DNA from: Actinomycetes bacterium
Lineage (GTDB): Bacteria; Actinomycetota; Acidimicrobiia; IMCC26256; PALSA-610
Reading direction: 5' to 3'
DNA length: 44,060 nucleotides
NCBI GenBank assembly: GCA_025463875.1
Contig: JAODBI010000102.1
Coordinates: 1 to 44,060, forward strand
In this document: positions 8,409-16,838 of the stretch, in pieces
Position numbering within the stretch: position 1 is the first letter of the stretch
How the letters are laid out: each line of letters starts with the position of its first letter
Notes under the pieces: model-generated
Database searches by the model: none
Seen by the model: the letters and a program-made list of their open reading frames with translations, nothing else
Told to the model about the DNA's origin: nothing
Program-made: the position numbers and the translations under genes

Positions 8409-9532
8409 CGCACGTCCGCCAGCTTCATGACCGTGGCCTTGGGTGTCTCCACATCGCCCTCGGGCAGGAAGAACCGCCAGAACACCATGCCGAATCCCTT
8501 GCCCTCGGTGTCGATCCAGTTCGGCACGCCCGGGTCGGAGTGGGCGAGCACCATGCGGAACGAACCGTCCGGCTCGAGGGTGGTGCTCGCGCGGTTGAGG
8601 CTCGCGGTGCGGTGCGCGTAGTCGTAGGTCTGGAGGTAGCGGGTCCAGAGCGCGACGCTCGCGAAGCGGCACTCCGGCCACCGACCCGTGATGACCAGCG
8701 CCTCGTCGGGTGCGAGGAGATACGGCGCCATCGAATACGCGGCGTCGGCCGCCGCGAACGCGAAGGTCCCGGGCAGCTCCGGCGGCGGGAAGACGTTGGG
8801 CGTAGTCGAGACCCACGTCGGTTGCACCCGCTCGCCGGGCTTGGGCTGGTCGAGCGTGCGGGAGCGGACGAACACGGTGACACGTCGCCATCCGGCGGCG
8901 ACCGACGCGTCGTCCCACGGTGCGGGCGGACCCACCGGTGAGCCCGACGGTGCGAGCGTTTGGATCGTCAGCGGCACCAACCGGTTCACGTCGGCGGCCG
9001 TCGGCGTCGGCTCCTCGAAATAGCAACGCACGATGAGCTCCGACGCGCCGTCGACGAGCTCGAGCCAGTTGCGCTCGCGCGGTTCGCCCCCGAAGAAGAT
9101 CTCGAAGCTGCCGTCGGCGGTGAAGTCGATGCGGTCGTCGTTCAACACGCCCGCGGTCTCGGTGCTGTAACCGCCGTCGGTCGTGTTCCGCTCCACCGTG
9201 AAGGAGAGGTAGATCGCCCCCGCGAGGTTGCCGGTTACGCGGTACGCGCGGTCGGACCGGACCGGAGCCGTGTAATAGATCGCGTCGGCGTTGTCGCCCA
9301 ACATCTTGCGCGAGCGCGTCACGATGCGGTTGAAGAAGGGCCGCTCCGGGTCCGACTCGAACATGAGGTGGAACCCACCCTCGAGCATCGAAGCGATCTG
9401 GCGGAAGCCGTCGGGGAGATCGCCGAATGCCGACGCGCTCCACTCCTCGCCGAGGTAGCGCTCGTCGATCTCCTGGAGCAACGCGATGAATTCCCGCAGC
9501 GCGGACCGCGACTCGGAATCGGTGTCGGTCAT
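8405..9532 (-). CDS. DUF1214-type protein coupled to the sulfotransferase
   Basis: The 375-residue protein starts at MTDTDSESRS with a GGGAAG Shine-Dalgarno; the longer track ORF has no support. Its C-terminal third resembles DUF1214 (VALWTRYLQTYDYAHRTASLN, LEPDGSFRMVLAHSDPG, NWIDTEGKGFGMVFWRFFLP), a beta-rich domain of unknown function found in many actinobacteria. The middle contains a second beta-rich block (IYLSFTVERNTTDGGY). No signal peptide is visible, so it should be cytosolic. The stop overlaps the sulfotransferase start by four bases, so the two products probably act on the same substrate. Confidence 0.8.
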   Translation of the reverse strand: MTDTDSESRSALREFIALLQEIDERYLGEEWSASAFGDLPDGFRQIASMLEGGFHLMFESDPERPFFNRIVTRSRKMLGDNADAIYYTAPVRSDRAYRVTGNLAGAIYLSFTVERNTTDGGYSTETAGVLNDDRIDFTADGSFEIFFGGEPRERNWLELVDGASELIVRCYFEEPTPTAADVNRLVPLTIQTLAPSGSPVGPPAPWDDASVAAGWRRVTVFVRSRTLDQPKPGERVQPTWVSTTPNVFPPPELPGTFAFAAADAAYSMAPYLLAPDEALVITGRWPECRFASVALWTRYLQTYDYAHRTASLNRASTTLEPDGSFRMVLAHSDPGVPNWIDTEGKGFGMVFWRFFLPEGDVETPKATVMKLADVR

Positions 9533-9644
9533 CTCGCTTCCCTTTCGCGCCGCTCGCCCCTTCGCGCCGCATGCTCGCATGCCGGCGTCGATCGGCGCAC
9601 GTGCACGGGAAGGCGCACTGCAGCTCGGAGCAGGGTCGCTTGCT

Positions 9645-10139
9645 TCAGCCGGCCGGCGGTGCCGATGTCGTGGGTGTCGCCGATCCTGATCCGGCGGCCG
9701 GCACCGATGCGCTCGTCGGCGTGAGAGGTTGCACGGTCCGTCCGCACGTGCGCGCCGCGTAGGAGTCGAGCTCGGCGCGGTCGGCGAGCGCGGCGTCGAA
9801 GCGGTACTGCTGCACATCGGCCTCGACGCGTTGAAGTCCCGAGCTCAGGTCGGCGGGAGCCACCGCGCGCAGCTGACGCACGTTGGCGACGTAGTCGTGG
9901 ACTGCGGTATCGAGCGTCTGCTTGAAGGTGTCGGGTTGATGCACGTCGGCGTTGGCGACGGTGGTCGCGATCGTGTCGAGCTTGGCGACGTACGCGCACG
10001 CCGACGGCGTCGACGCCTTCGTCGACTTCGACCCACCGCTGACCCGCCCGCACGACGACAGCACCGTAGCGAGGACGAATGACACGCAGACCAGGGCCGC
10101 GAGCCGTCGTCGTCGTACCGGCGTCGCCCGCTTCTGCAC
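9645..10139 (-). CDS. Small lipoprotein
   Basis: The track ORF begins inside the tRNA-Glu gene, so a downstream start is needed. GTG at 10139 gives VQKRATPVRRRRLAALVCV, a basic head and hydrophobic core ending in lipobox VLSSCG. No clear Shine-Dalgarno is seen, so the start is uncertain. The mature part (about 130 residues) is largely helical, with YVAKLDTIATTVANADVHQP and LQRVEADVQQYRFDAALADRAELDSY. Two Cys flank it (SACAY and ARTCGR), and the tail is Ser/Thr/Pro-rich. The family is not recognised. Confidence 0.72.
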   Translation of the reverse strand: MQKRATPVRRRRLAALVCVSFVLATVLSSCGRVSGGSKSTKASTPSACAYVAKLDTIATTVANADVHQPDTFKQTLDTAVHDYVANVRQLRAVAPADLSSGLQRVEADVQQYRFDAALADRAELDSYAARTCGRTVQPLTPTSASVPAAGSGSATPTTSAPPAG

Positions 10140-10190
10140 GGGCAAACCGTAGCGACCGACTGCTACCCTGTACCCCTCCGGTGGAGACGA

Positions 10191-10263
10191 GCCCCCATCG
10201 TCTAGTGGCCTAGGACGCCGCCCTTTCACGGCGGTAACGGGGATTCGAACTCCCCTGGGGGTG
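10191..10263 (+). tRNA. tRNA-Glu (anticodon TTC)
   Basis: Acceptor GCCCCCA pairs with TGGGGGT, the anticodon loop contains TTC within CCCTTTCACGG, and the T-arm is GGGGA-TTCGAAC-TCCCC. It is the first of a cluster of three tRNA genes. A TACCCT -10-like box lies at 10164-10169. Confidence 0.96.
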
Positions 10264-10316
10264 CAAACTCGGCATCAGCGGTGAAACGCAAGCCGACAGT
10301 CAAGGAACAACAGCAA

Positions 10317-10391
10317 GGTCCTGTGGTGCAGTTTGGAGTGCACGCCGCCCTGTCAAGGCGGAGGCCGCGGGTTCAAATCCCGTCAGGACCG
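10317..10391 (+). tRNA. tRNA-Asp (anticodon GTC)
   Basis: Acceptor GGTCCTG pairs with CAGGACC, the anticodon loop is CTGTCAA (GTC), the T-loop is TTCAAAT and the discriminator is G. It lies 53 bp after tRNA-Glu. Confidence 0.96.
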
Positions 10392-10400
10392 CTCAACGAC

Positions 10401-10473
10401 GGCCGGGTAGCTCAGTTGGCAGAGCGCGCGCCTGAAAAGCGCGAGGTCACCGGATCGACGCCGGTCCCGGCCA
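10401..10473 (+). tRNA. tRNA-Phe (anticodon GAA) with an unusual T-loop
   Basis: Acceptor GGCCGGG pairs with CCCGGCC, the anticodon stem is CGCGC/GCGCG and the loop is CTGAAAA (GAA, Phe). The T-loop reads ATCGACG, so position 54 is A rather than the near-universal T. It lies 9 bp after tRNA-Asp. Confidence 0.93.
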
Positions 10474-10557
10474 CTCCGCATGTCCGTGCGGATTCGGCGA
10501 ATGTTCGACGCTTCGCCGCTCCGTGACTCGCCACGGCTTTCTCCCGGCGCCCGATCA

Positions 10558-10583
10558 TCTCCGGAGGCCGACGCCTCCGGAGA
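10558..10583. terminator. 11-bp hairpin between the tRNA cluster and bldC
   Basis: TCTCCGGAGGC and its exact complement flank a CGAC loop. The hairpin lies just past the bldC stop (minus strand) and downstream of the tRNA cluster (plus strand), so it can serve either. Confidence 0.6.
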
Positions 10584-10589
10584 CGCTCG

Positions 10590-10787
10590 TCAGATGCGAT
10601 CGGCCTCTTCGACGTGCTCGAGGAAGTGCCGGATCTCGCTCGCCCGGAACCGTCGATGGCCACCCAGCGTGCGAATCGCCGAGATCTTGCCGGCGCGTGC
10701 CCATCGGGTCACCGTCTTCGGGTTGACGCGGAACATCGCCGCGACCTCCGAGGGAGTCAAAAGTGTTTCGTCGTCGTGAGCTTCCAT
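10590..10787 (-). CDS. bldC: BldC family MerR-like DNA-binding regulator
   Basis: This 65-residue protein is a single winged helix-turn-helix: LLTPSEVAAMFRVNPKTVTR, then WARAGKISAIRTLGGHRRFR. It matches BldC of Streptomyces almost throughout. BldC is a short MerR-type regulator that binds as head-to-tail oligomers on direct repeats and controls development. The ATG at 10787 was chosen over the longer track start because GAGGCGGAGG precedes it and family members are about 65-70 residues. Location close to purF-purM recurs in other actinobacteria, from recall. Confidence 0.92.
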   Translation of the reverse strand: MEAHDDETLLTPSEVAAMFRVNPKTVTRWARAGKISAIRTLGGHRRFRASEIRHFLEHVEEADRI

Positions 10788-11144
10788 GGCCTCCGCCTCG
10801 TCGAGAACGTCCGTGTCAATTGCTCGTTCGTTTTCGAATCCGTTCGGGTCAAGAGCACGGGCTCGGCCCCGCAACCGCTTCGATCACCCGTCGTCGTTCC
10901 GTACCCCGATGCCGCGATTCGTACGGATTCGGGGCTTCTTGCTCCGAGGGTGCCGCCAGGACACCTATCGGCCTGTTCTGTGCATCGGCGAAGAATCCTG
11001 CGTAACTGTGTCGTCACGGGACGCGAACACCGTGTTCGGCATAGTAGGACATCAGGTGGCAGATCGTACAAAGGGCATAAAAGACGTCTGCGTACTAGTT
11101 ACTGACGCCCACCGGGGCCCGCTACGGAGCAGCCGACGCCCGGA
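10788..11144. other. Gene-free gap between purM and bldC
   Basis: In these 357 bp I find no supportable gene. The ORFs present have no recognisable protein. In Streptomyces a small DUF3073 gene occupies this spot, but nothing like it is seen here. The gap probably holds the bldC promoter. TTGACA- and TTGACC-like hexamers on the minus strand near 10814-10852 lack a convincing -10 partner. Confidence 0.4.
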
Positions 11145-12194
11145 TCAGCGGGTTTCTACGTGCACGCGGCCGTGGCCCTCGACGATCTCGCCGACGAGCC
11201 AGGCGTCGTGCCCCTCGGCGCGGACGACGTCGAGCGCCCGCTCGGCGGCGTCGGCTTCGACGATCGCCAGCATCCCCACGCCCAGGTTGAAGACGTGTTG
11301 CATCTCGAGGTCGGGAACGTCGCCGGCCCGCTGGATCTCGGCGAAGATGCGCGGCTCGTCCCAGGTGCCGCGCCACACGACACCGTCGCACCGGTCGGGC
11401 AGCACCCGGGCGAGGTTCCCGGGGATGCCCCCTCCAGTGACGTGCGCGAACCCGTGCACCGGCACCTTCCGGGCGAGCTCCAGCATCGCAGGGGCGTAGA
11501 TCACGCTCGGTTCGAGCAGCACGTCGGCGAGTGAGGTGTGGGCGCCCGGCCACGCCGCCTCGTGCAGGTCCATCGCGGCCCGCTCCAGTAGTGCAGCGCG
11601 CGCGAGCGAGTAGCCGTTGCACCGCAGACCCGGGCTGGCGAAACCGATGATGCGGTCGCCGGTGCGTACGTCGCGCGGCAAGACCTCGGAGCGTTCGACG
11701 ACACCCACCGCGAATCCGACGAGGTCGAACTCGCCCGGTTCCATGACGCCCGGGTGCTCCGACATCTCGCCGCCGAGCAGCGCGCAGCGCGCCCGCCGGC
11801 ACCCCTCGGCCACGCCGGAGACCATCTCGTCGATCTCCTCGGGAACGAGCTTGCCGATCGAGATGTAGTCGAGGAAGAAGAGGGGCTCGCCCCCCTGCGC
11901 CGCGATGTCGTCGACGGACATGGCAACGCAGTCGATGCCGATCGTGTTGCGCCGGTTCGCGAGCCGGGCGATCAGTGACTTGGTGCCGACGCCGTCGGTC
12001 GAAGACACGAGCAACGGATCGTCGAACCGCTTCCAGTCGACTGCGAACAGCCCGCCGAAGCCGCCCACGTCGCCGACGACCTCGGGCCGGAACGTGGACC
12101 GGACATGTGCCTTGATGAGCTCGACCGCCTTCTCGCCGGCAGCAATGTCGACGCCCGATTCCGAGTACGTGAGCTTCCGGTCGGACGGGCTCAC
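11145..12194 (-). CDS. purM: Phosphoribosylformylglycinamidine cyclo-ligase (AIR synthetase)
   Basis: PurM closes the imidazole ring, converting FGAM plus ATP to AIR, step 5 of purine synthesis. The 349 residues match the family's usual length of about 345. Visible hallmarks are YSESGVDIAAGEKAVELIK, GGFGGLFAVD, LLVSSTDGVGTK, a CVAMSVDDI segment and HVTGGGIPGNLARVLP. The start is GTG at 12194, which overlaps the purF stop by four bases (GTGA); the upstream extension in the track is a shadow of purF. The protein ends in a short acidic/basic tail after VGEIVEGHGRV. Confidence 0.96.
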   Translation of the reverse strand: MSPSDRKLTYSESGVDIAAGEKAVELIKAHVRSTFRPEVVGDVGGFGGLFAVDWKRFDDPLLVSSTDGVGTKSLIARLANRRNTIGIDCVAMSVDDIAAQGGEPLFFLDYISIGKLVPEEIDEMVSGVAEGCRRARCALLGGEMSEHPGVMEPGEFDLVGFAVGVVERSEVLPRDVRTGDRIIGFASPGLRCNGYSLARAALLERAAMDLHEAAWPGAHTSLADVLLEPSVIYAPAMLELARKVPVHGFAHVTGGGIPGNLARVLPDRCDGVVWRGTWDEPRIFAEIQRAGDVPDLEMQHVFNLGVGMLAIVEADAAERALDVVRAEGHDAWLVGEIVEGHGRVHVETR

Positions 12195-13666
12195 GCGCGG
12201 TCGGCGGATTCGGCGATCGTGCCCGGGATGTGCAGCGAACGCGACTCCGCTTCGAGCACGTGCTTCGTGTCGTACTCGGGGACGGGCACGGGGTAGTCGC
12301 CCGTGAAGCACGCGGTGCAGAACGACTCACGCGGCGAATCCGTGGCGCCGACGAGATGGTCGAGGTCGAGATACGCGAGGGAGTCGACTCCGAGGTAGAG
12401 CGCGATCTCGCCGATCTCCATGTCGGCCGCGAGCAGGTCGGAGCGTTTGCCGGTGTCGAGGCCGTAGAAGCACGGCCAGCGGTACGGCGGCGACGAGACG
12501 CGGAAGTGCACTTCGGTCGCGCCCGCCTCGCGGAGCAACGCGATGATCTGGCGGGTGGTGGTGCCGCGCACGATCGAGTCGTCGACGACGACCAGCCGCT
12601 TGCCCTTGATGTTGTCGCGGAGCGGGTTCAGCTTCAGCCGCACGTCGGTGCCGCGCTTCTTCTGGTTCGGCTGGATGAACGTGCGCCCCACGTAGCGGTT
12701 CTTCACGAAGCCGTCGCCGTACGGAATCCCCGCGGCCCGGGCGAAACCCTGCGCGGCGGGGACACCTGACTCGGGCACCGGCATCACCATGTCGGCCTGC
12801 GCCGGAGCCTGGCGGGCGAGCGCCTCGCCCATGCGCTGGCGCGCGGCGTGGACGCTGTGGCCGTAGAGCTGTGTGTCGGGACGGGCGATGTAGACGAACT
12901 CGAACAGACAGAGCTTGGGCGTGGGCTCCGCGAAGCGGATCGACCGCACGCCGCCCGCGTCGATCGCGACCATCTCGCCCGGCTCGACGTCGCGCACGTA
13001 GTGCGCGTCGACGAGGTCGAGTGCGGCCGTCTCGCTGGCGAGCACCCAACCGCCCTCGGTCTTGCCGAGCACGAGCGGCCGGAAACCGTGGGCGTCGCGC
13101 ACGCCGAACAGGTGCGCCTCGTCCATGAGGACCAACGAGAAGGCCCCCGCGAGCTTGGGCAACACCTTCTCCAGCGCGTGCTCGAGGTCGCGGCCGTCGG
13201 AGCGCAGCTGCTCGTCGTACTCGTGCACGAGCAGCTCACCGATGAGCTCGCTGTCGGAGGTGAGGACCCCGGGGAGCATGCCGAGCTCGCCCGACAGTGC
13301 CTCGGTGTTCGTGAGGTTGCCGTTGTGCCCGAGGGCGAACCCGGCATCCGCGACCGACCGGTAGACGGGCTGGGCGTTGCGCCAGGTGCTCGAGCCGGTC
13401 GTGGAATAGCGCACGTGCCCGATGGCGAGATGGCCCTCGAGCGGTGCGAGCCGGCGCTCATCGAAGACCTGGGTGACGAGACCCATGTCCTTGACGACCG
13501 TGATCGTCTCGCCGTCGCTGACGGCGATGCCGGCCGACTCCTGGCCCCGGTGTTGCAAGGCGTAGAGGCCGAGGTACGAGAGGTGGGCGACCGGCTGTCC
13601 CGGCGCGTACACGCCGAACACCCCGCACGCGTCTCTGGGGCCCGAAAGTTCTGCGTCCAAGGTCAC
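12191..13666 (-). CDS. purF: Amidophosphoribosyltransferase
   Basis: PurF makes phosphoribosylamine from PRPP and glutamine, the committed first step of purine synthesis. The N-terminal glutaminase domain has its nucleophile at Cys14 after a short propeptide (ACGVFGVYAPG), with GHVRYSTTGSS following. The C-terminal phosphoribosyltransferase domain carries the PRPP loop VVVDDSIVRGTTTRQ. The FCTACFTGDYP region and other Cys suggest the Bacillus-type enzyme with an Fe-S cluster and propeptide. The length is 491 residues. The GTG start lies directly behind a GATACT box, so the real start may be slightly different. It is coupled to purM. Confidence 0.96.
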   Translation of the reverse strand: MTLDAELSGPRDACGVFGVYAPGQPVAHLSYLGLYALQHRGQESAGIAVSDGETITVVKDMGLVTQVFDERRLAPLEGHLAIGHVRYSTTGSSTWRNAQPVYRSVADAGFALGHNGNLTNTEALSGELGMLPGVLTSDSELIGELLVHEYDEQLRSDGRDLEHALEKVLPKLAGAFSLVLMDEAHLFGVRDAHGFRPLVLGKTEGGWVLASETAALDLVDAHYVRDVEPGEMVAIDAGGVRSIRFAEPTPKLCLFEFVYIARPDTQLYGHSVHAARQRMGEALARQAPAQADMVMPVPESGVPAAQGFARAAGIPYGDGFVKNRYVGRTFIQPNQKKRGTDVRLKLNPLRDNIKGKRLVVVDDSIVRGTTTRQIIALLREAGATEVHFRVSSPPYRWPCFYGLDTGKRSDLLAADMEIGEIALYLGVDSLAYLDLDHLVGATDSPRESFCTACFTGDYPVPVPEYDTKHVLEAESRSLHIPGTIAESADRA

Positions 13667-13737
13667 CAGTATCCCATGAGGGTGCGCCGGTCTTCCGGTT
13701 CGACGTCGTCCGCTCCGACGCCTTCCGGTCCAACGTA

Positions 13738-13765
13738 GTGAACGCCCGGAGACTTCCCGTATCCT
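13738..13765 (+). promoter_or_regulatory. Candidate leaderless promoter of cysC
   Basis: GTGAAC (3 of 6 to TTGACA) and TATCCT are 16 bp apart. TATCCT ends 8 bp before the chosen ATG, so transcription would start at or beside the start codon. No Shine-Dalgarno is present. Confidence 0.4.
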
Positions 13766-13773
13766 GCGCCGCC

Positions 13774-14301
13774 ATGGAGCTGGCCGGTTGTTGTCTGTGG
13801 TTCACCGGCCTCTCGGGGGCGGGCAAGAGCACGATCGCGAACATCGTGGTCCAGCAGCTGAGCGAGCGCGGCCGCAAGGTCGAGCTCCTCGACGGCGACG
13901 AGGTGCGTGAGCACCTCTCGAAGGGACTCGGGTTCTCGAAGGAAGACCGCGACATCAACATCCGCCGCATCGGCTGGGTCGCGTCGGTGCTGGCCCGCAA
14001 CGGCGTGGTGTCGGTGACCGCGGCGATCTCCCCGTACCGCGAGCTGCGGGACGAGGTCAGGAGTTGGATCGACAATTTCGTCGAGATCCACGTCGCCACG
14101 TCGCTGGAAGACTGCGAGTCGCGTGACGTGAAGGGCCTCTACGCCAAGGCGCGCACCGGCGAGATCCCCGAGTTCACGGGCGTGTCCGATCCGTACGAGC
14201 CGCCGCTGTCGGCCGAGATCATTTTGGAGACGGCGGGTCACACGCCCGAAGAATCCGCGGCCGAGGTCATCACCTGGCTCGAGCAACACGACCTGCTCTG
14301 A
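13774..14301 (+). CDS. cysC: Adenylylsulfate (APS) kinase
   Basis: CysC phosphorylates APS to PAPS, the activated sulfate used by sulfotransferases and for assimilation. Visible motifs are the P-loop GLSGAGKST, LDGDEVREHLSKGLGFSKEDR, RRIGWVASVLARNG, AAISPYRELRDEVRS and KGLYAKARTGEIPEFTGVSD. The 175 residues fit a stand-alone kinase with no ATP-sulfurylase fusion, and no cysN or cysD is nearby. The ATG at 13774 was chosen because family members begin just before this P-loop; the longer ORF start lacks support. It is the only plus-strand gene within the purine block. Its product could feed the sulfotransferase at 7.2 kb, which is inference. Confidence 0.94.
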   Translation: MELAGCCLWFTGLSGAGKSTIANIVVQQLSERGRKVELLDGDEVREHLSKGLGFSKEDRDINIRRIGWVASVLARNGVVSVTAAISPYRELRDEVRSWIDNFVEIHVATSLEDCESRDVKGLYAKARTGEIPEFTGVSDPYEPPLSAEIILETAGHTPEESAAEVITWLEQHDLL

Positions 14302-14310
14302 CCGGCGGCG

Positions 14311-14454
14311 CTACTCGGTGTAGTCGCCGAGTTGGCGGTGCAGTAGCGCTCTCATCTCGTCGGGCTCCGCGACCGGTCAGGCACCCCGGTTGCGCCCGAA
14401 ACGTCGCTCGGGGACAAAGTGCTCGGCCTCGGGATCGTCGCTCTCGCTCGAGTT
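14311..14454 (-). pseudogene. In-frame coding-like extension after the purL stop
   Basis: After the purL TAG the same frame continues for 25 codons (including SESDDPEAEHFVPERRFGRN) to a TGA, then 19 more codons (EPDEMRALLHRQLGDYTE) to a second TAG. Codon third positions stay mostly G or C and the residues look protein-like. No start codon or ribosome site is seen for either piece. It may be the decayed end of a former neighbour or lost C-terminal sequence. It could also be chance in high-GC DNA. Confidence 0.3.
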
Positions 14455-16773
14455 CTACGTCTCGCGCGACATCAGCGCGGGAATCGCGTCGCGCCAGGCG
14501 TGGGTCGCGTCGGCGAGGGCGACATCGAGCGCGCCCTTGACGATGAGGCGGTCGCCCCCGGCGGTGCCGACCACGCGCGCCGGGACTCCGGCGGCGGCGG
14601 CCTCGCCGCACACAGCCGCGGTCTCCTTCGGGTCGACGCAGCACACGACGACCGACGCGGGCTCGGCGAAGCACGCCTCGGCGGGCGTGCAACCGTCGTA
14701 GTGGAGCTCGACCTTGAAACCGACGTCGCCCGCGATCGCCATCTCCGCGAGCGCGACCGCGAGACCGCCGTCGCTCACGTCGTGCACACCGGTCACCGAC
14801 CGCTCGCGCACCAGCGTCGATACGAGCTCGTGCAACGCGCCCGCGCGCCCGAGGTCGGCGAGCGGCGGCATACCGCCGTCGAGACCGTGCACGACCGCGG
14901 CCCATTCCGAACCACCGAGATCGGGGCGGAGGTCGCCGAGCACGACGATGTCGTCGGCCGCCCGCAATGCCGGCGCGGGCGGGCGGTCGCGCAGCTCGTC
15001 GATGAGTCCGATCACGCCCGCGACGGGCGTGGGATGGATGTCGTCGTCGCCCGACGCGTTGTAGAAGCTCACGTTGCCGCCGATCACGGGAATGTCGAGC
15101 GCTTCACACGCCTCGCTCATCCCCTCGACCACTTCGGAGAACTGCCACATCACCTCCGCATGCTCGGGGCTCCCGAAGTTGAGGCAGTTGACGAGCGCGA
15201 GCGGACGCGCGCCCGAGCACGCGACGTTGCGCGCGGCTTCGAGCACCGCGAGCCGACCGCCGGTGCGCGGATCGAGCCGGCAGAAGCGGCCCTTGCCGTC
15301 GGTCGAGAGCGCGAGCGCTTTCTCGGTTCCCTTCACGCGCAGCACCGCGGCGTCGGCGCCCGGCCCGGCGACCGTGTTCAGGAACAGCTGGTGGTCGTAC
15401 TGGCGCGAGACCCAGCTCTTGTCGGCGATCGTCGGCGTGGCCAAGAGCGCGAGCAGCTCACCCGAGAGGTCGCTCCCGACCGGGAACTTGTCGCGCAGCT
15501 GCGGCCCGGGGTCGGCAGCTTGCAACGTGTCCTGCGCGGCCGGCCGCGCGACGGGCCGGTGGTACAGCGGACCGTCGCCCAGGCTTTCGACCGGCACGTC
15601 GGCGATCGGCGGAGCGTCGGAGGTGACCGGCGCGGCCTCGTCACCGATCGGCGGCCGCGGATTCTCACCCGGCACACCGATCGCATCGAACAGGCCGTCG
15701 TAGACGCGAAAGCGGGCGGTGTCGGTGACGCGCCCCACAACGGTGGCCCGGATCTCCCAGCGACGCGCGAGCGCGAGCACCGCGGCGAGGTTCTCGGGCT
15801 CGACGATCGCGAGCATGCGCTCCTGGCTCTCGGACGTCAGCGCCTCGACCGCGTTCATGCCGGGCTCACGCTTGGAGACGCGCGCGACGTCGACGTCCAT
15901 TCCCGCGCCCGCCTTCGCCGCGGTCTCCGAGGCCGCGCACGAGAGACCGGCCGCGCCGAGGTCCTGCACGCCGACCGCCAGCTTGGCGTCGAGGAGCTCG
16001 AGGCACGCCTCGATGAGCCGCTTCTCCTCGAACGGGTCGCCGACCTGGACCGACGGGCGCTTCGCCTCGTCGCCCGCTTCGAACGACGCCGACGCCAGGA
16101 CGCTCGCCCCCCCGATGCCGTCGCGGCCGGTCGAGGAACCGAGCAGGACCGCGAGGTTGCCCGGGCCTTCGGCGCGCGCGAGCACGAGGCGCTCGATCGG
16201 GAGGATGCCGAGACAGAACACGTTGACCAGCGGGTTGCCGCGGTACGTGTCGTCGAACACCGCCTCGCCCCCGACCGTCGGGACGCCGACCGAGTTGCCG
16301 TAGCCCGAGATCCCGGAGACGACTCCCTCGAAGAGGTAGCGGGTGCGCGCGTCGTCGAGCGATCCGAACCGCAGTGGATCCATCAACGCGATGGGCCGCG
16401 CGCCCATCGAGAAGACGTCGCGGATGATGCCGCCCACTCCCGTCGCCGCACCTTGGTAGGGCTCGACTGCAGAGGGATGGTTGTGGCTCTCGATGCGGAC
16501 CGCGACCGCCAGACCGTCGCCGATGTCGATGACGCCGGCGCCTTCGCCCGGGCCGACCAGGACCCACGGCGCCTCGGTCGGGAACCGCGACAGGTACGCG
16601 CGCGACGATTTGTAGGAGCAGTGCTCCGACCACATCACCGAATACATCGCGAGCTCGAGGTGCGTCGGTTCCCGCCCCAACTCGTCGACGACCGCCGCCA
16701 ACTCGTCGTCGGTCATGCCGAGCTTGCGGTGCAACGGATCTTCCGGGATTGCCTCGCTCTGCGCCTCCGCCAT
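14455..16773 (-). CDS. purL: Phosphoribosylformylglycinamidine synthase, large subunit
   Basis: PurL uses ATP and PurQ-derived ammonia to convert FGAR to FGAM. The 772 residues match the short (about 740 residue) PurL that works with separate PurS and PurQ, both present upstream. Hallmarks are [87 protein letters not shown] and [14 protein letters not shown]. The ATG is preceded by a TACCAT -10 box rather than a ribosome site. It is separated by 65 bp from the methyltransferase and so probably has its own promoter. Confidence 0.97.
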   Translation of the reverse strand: MAEAQSEAIPEDPLHRKLGMTDDELAAVVDELGREPTHLELAMYSVMWSEHCSYKSSRAYLSRFPTEAPWVLVGPGEGAGVIDIGDGLAVAVRIESHNHPSAVEPYQGAATGVGGIIRDVFSMGARPIALMDPLRFGSLDDARTRYLFEGVVSGISGYGNSVGVPTVGGEAVFDDTYRGNPLVNVFCLGILPIERLVLARAEGPGNLAVLLGSSTGRDGIGGASVLASASFEAGDEAKRPSVQVGDPFEEKRLIEACLELLDAKLAVGVQDLGAAGLSCAASETAAKAGAGMDVDVARVSKREPGMNAVEALTSESQERMLAIVEPENLAAVLALARRWEIRATVVGRVTDTARFRVYDGLFDAIGVPGENPRPPIGDEAAPVTSDAPPIADVPVESLGDGPLYHRPVARPAAQDTLQAADPGPQLRDKFPVGSDLSGELLALLATPTIADKSWVSRQYDHQLFLNTVAGPGADAAVLRVKGTEKALALSTDGKGRFCRLDPRTGGRLAVLEAARNVACSGARPLALVNCLNFGSPEHAEVMWQFSEVVEGMSEACEALDIPVIGGNVSFYNASGDDDIHPTPVAGVIGLIDELRDRPPAPALRAADDIVVLGDLRPDLGGSEWAAVVHGLDGGMPPLADLGRAGALHELVSTLVRERSVTGVHDVSDGGLAVALAEMAIAGDVGFKVELHYDGCTPAEACFAEPASVVVCCVDPKETAAVCGEAAAAGVPARVVGTAGGDRLIVKGALDVALADATHAWRDAIPALMSRET

Positions 16774-16781
16774 CAGGGTTG

Positions 16782-16787
16782 ATGGTA
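16782..16787 (-). promoter_or_regulatory. Candidate -10 box of purL
   Basis: TACCAT on the minus strand ends 8 nt before the purL ATG, placing the transcription start at about the start codon. No Shine-Dalgarno is visible, which fits a leaderless mRNA. No clear -35 was identified. Confidence 0.4.
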
Positions 16788-16838
16788 GCGACGGCGGTTC
16801 GGACCCTCCGGCCCGCGTCCGGCGCTACTCGCCGGAAC

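Noticed and set aside
10412-10663. 83-codon minus ORF across tRNA-Phe
   Set aside because: It overlaps a clear tRNA gene and bldC and has no recognisable protein.
14419-16782. 787-codon plus-strand ORF opposite purL
   Set aside because: It is an antisense shadow. Its translation is Arg/Asp/Glu-rich with no domain, while the minus strand encodes PurL with all motifs.
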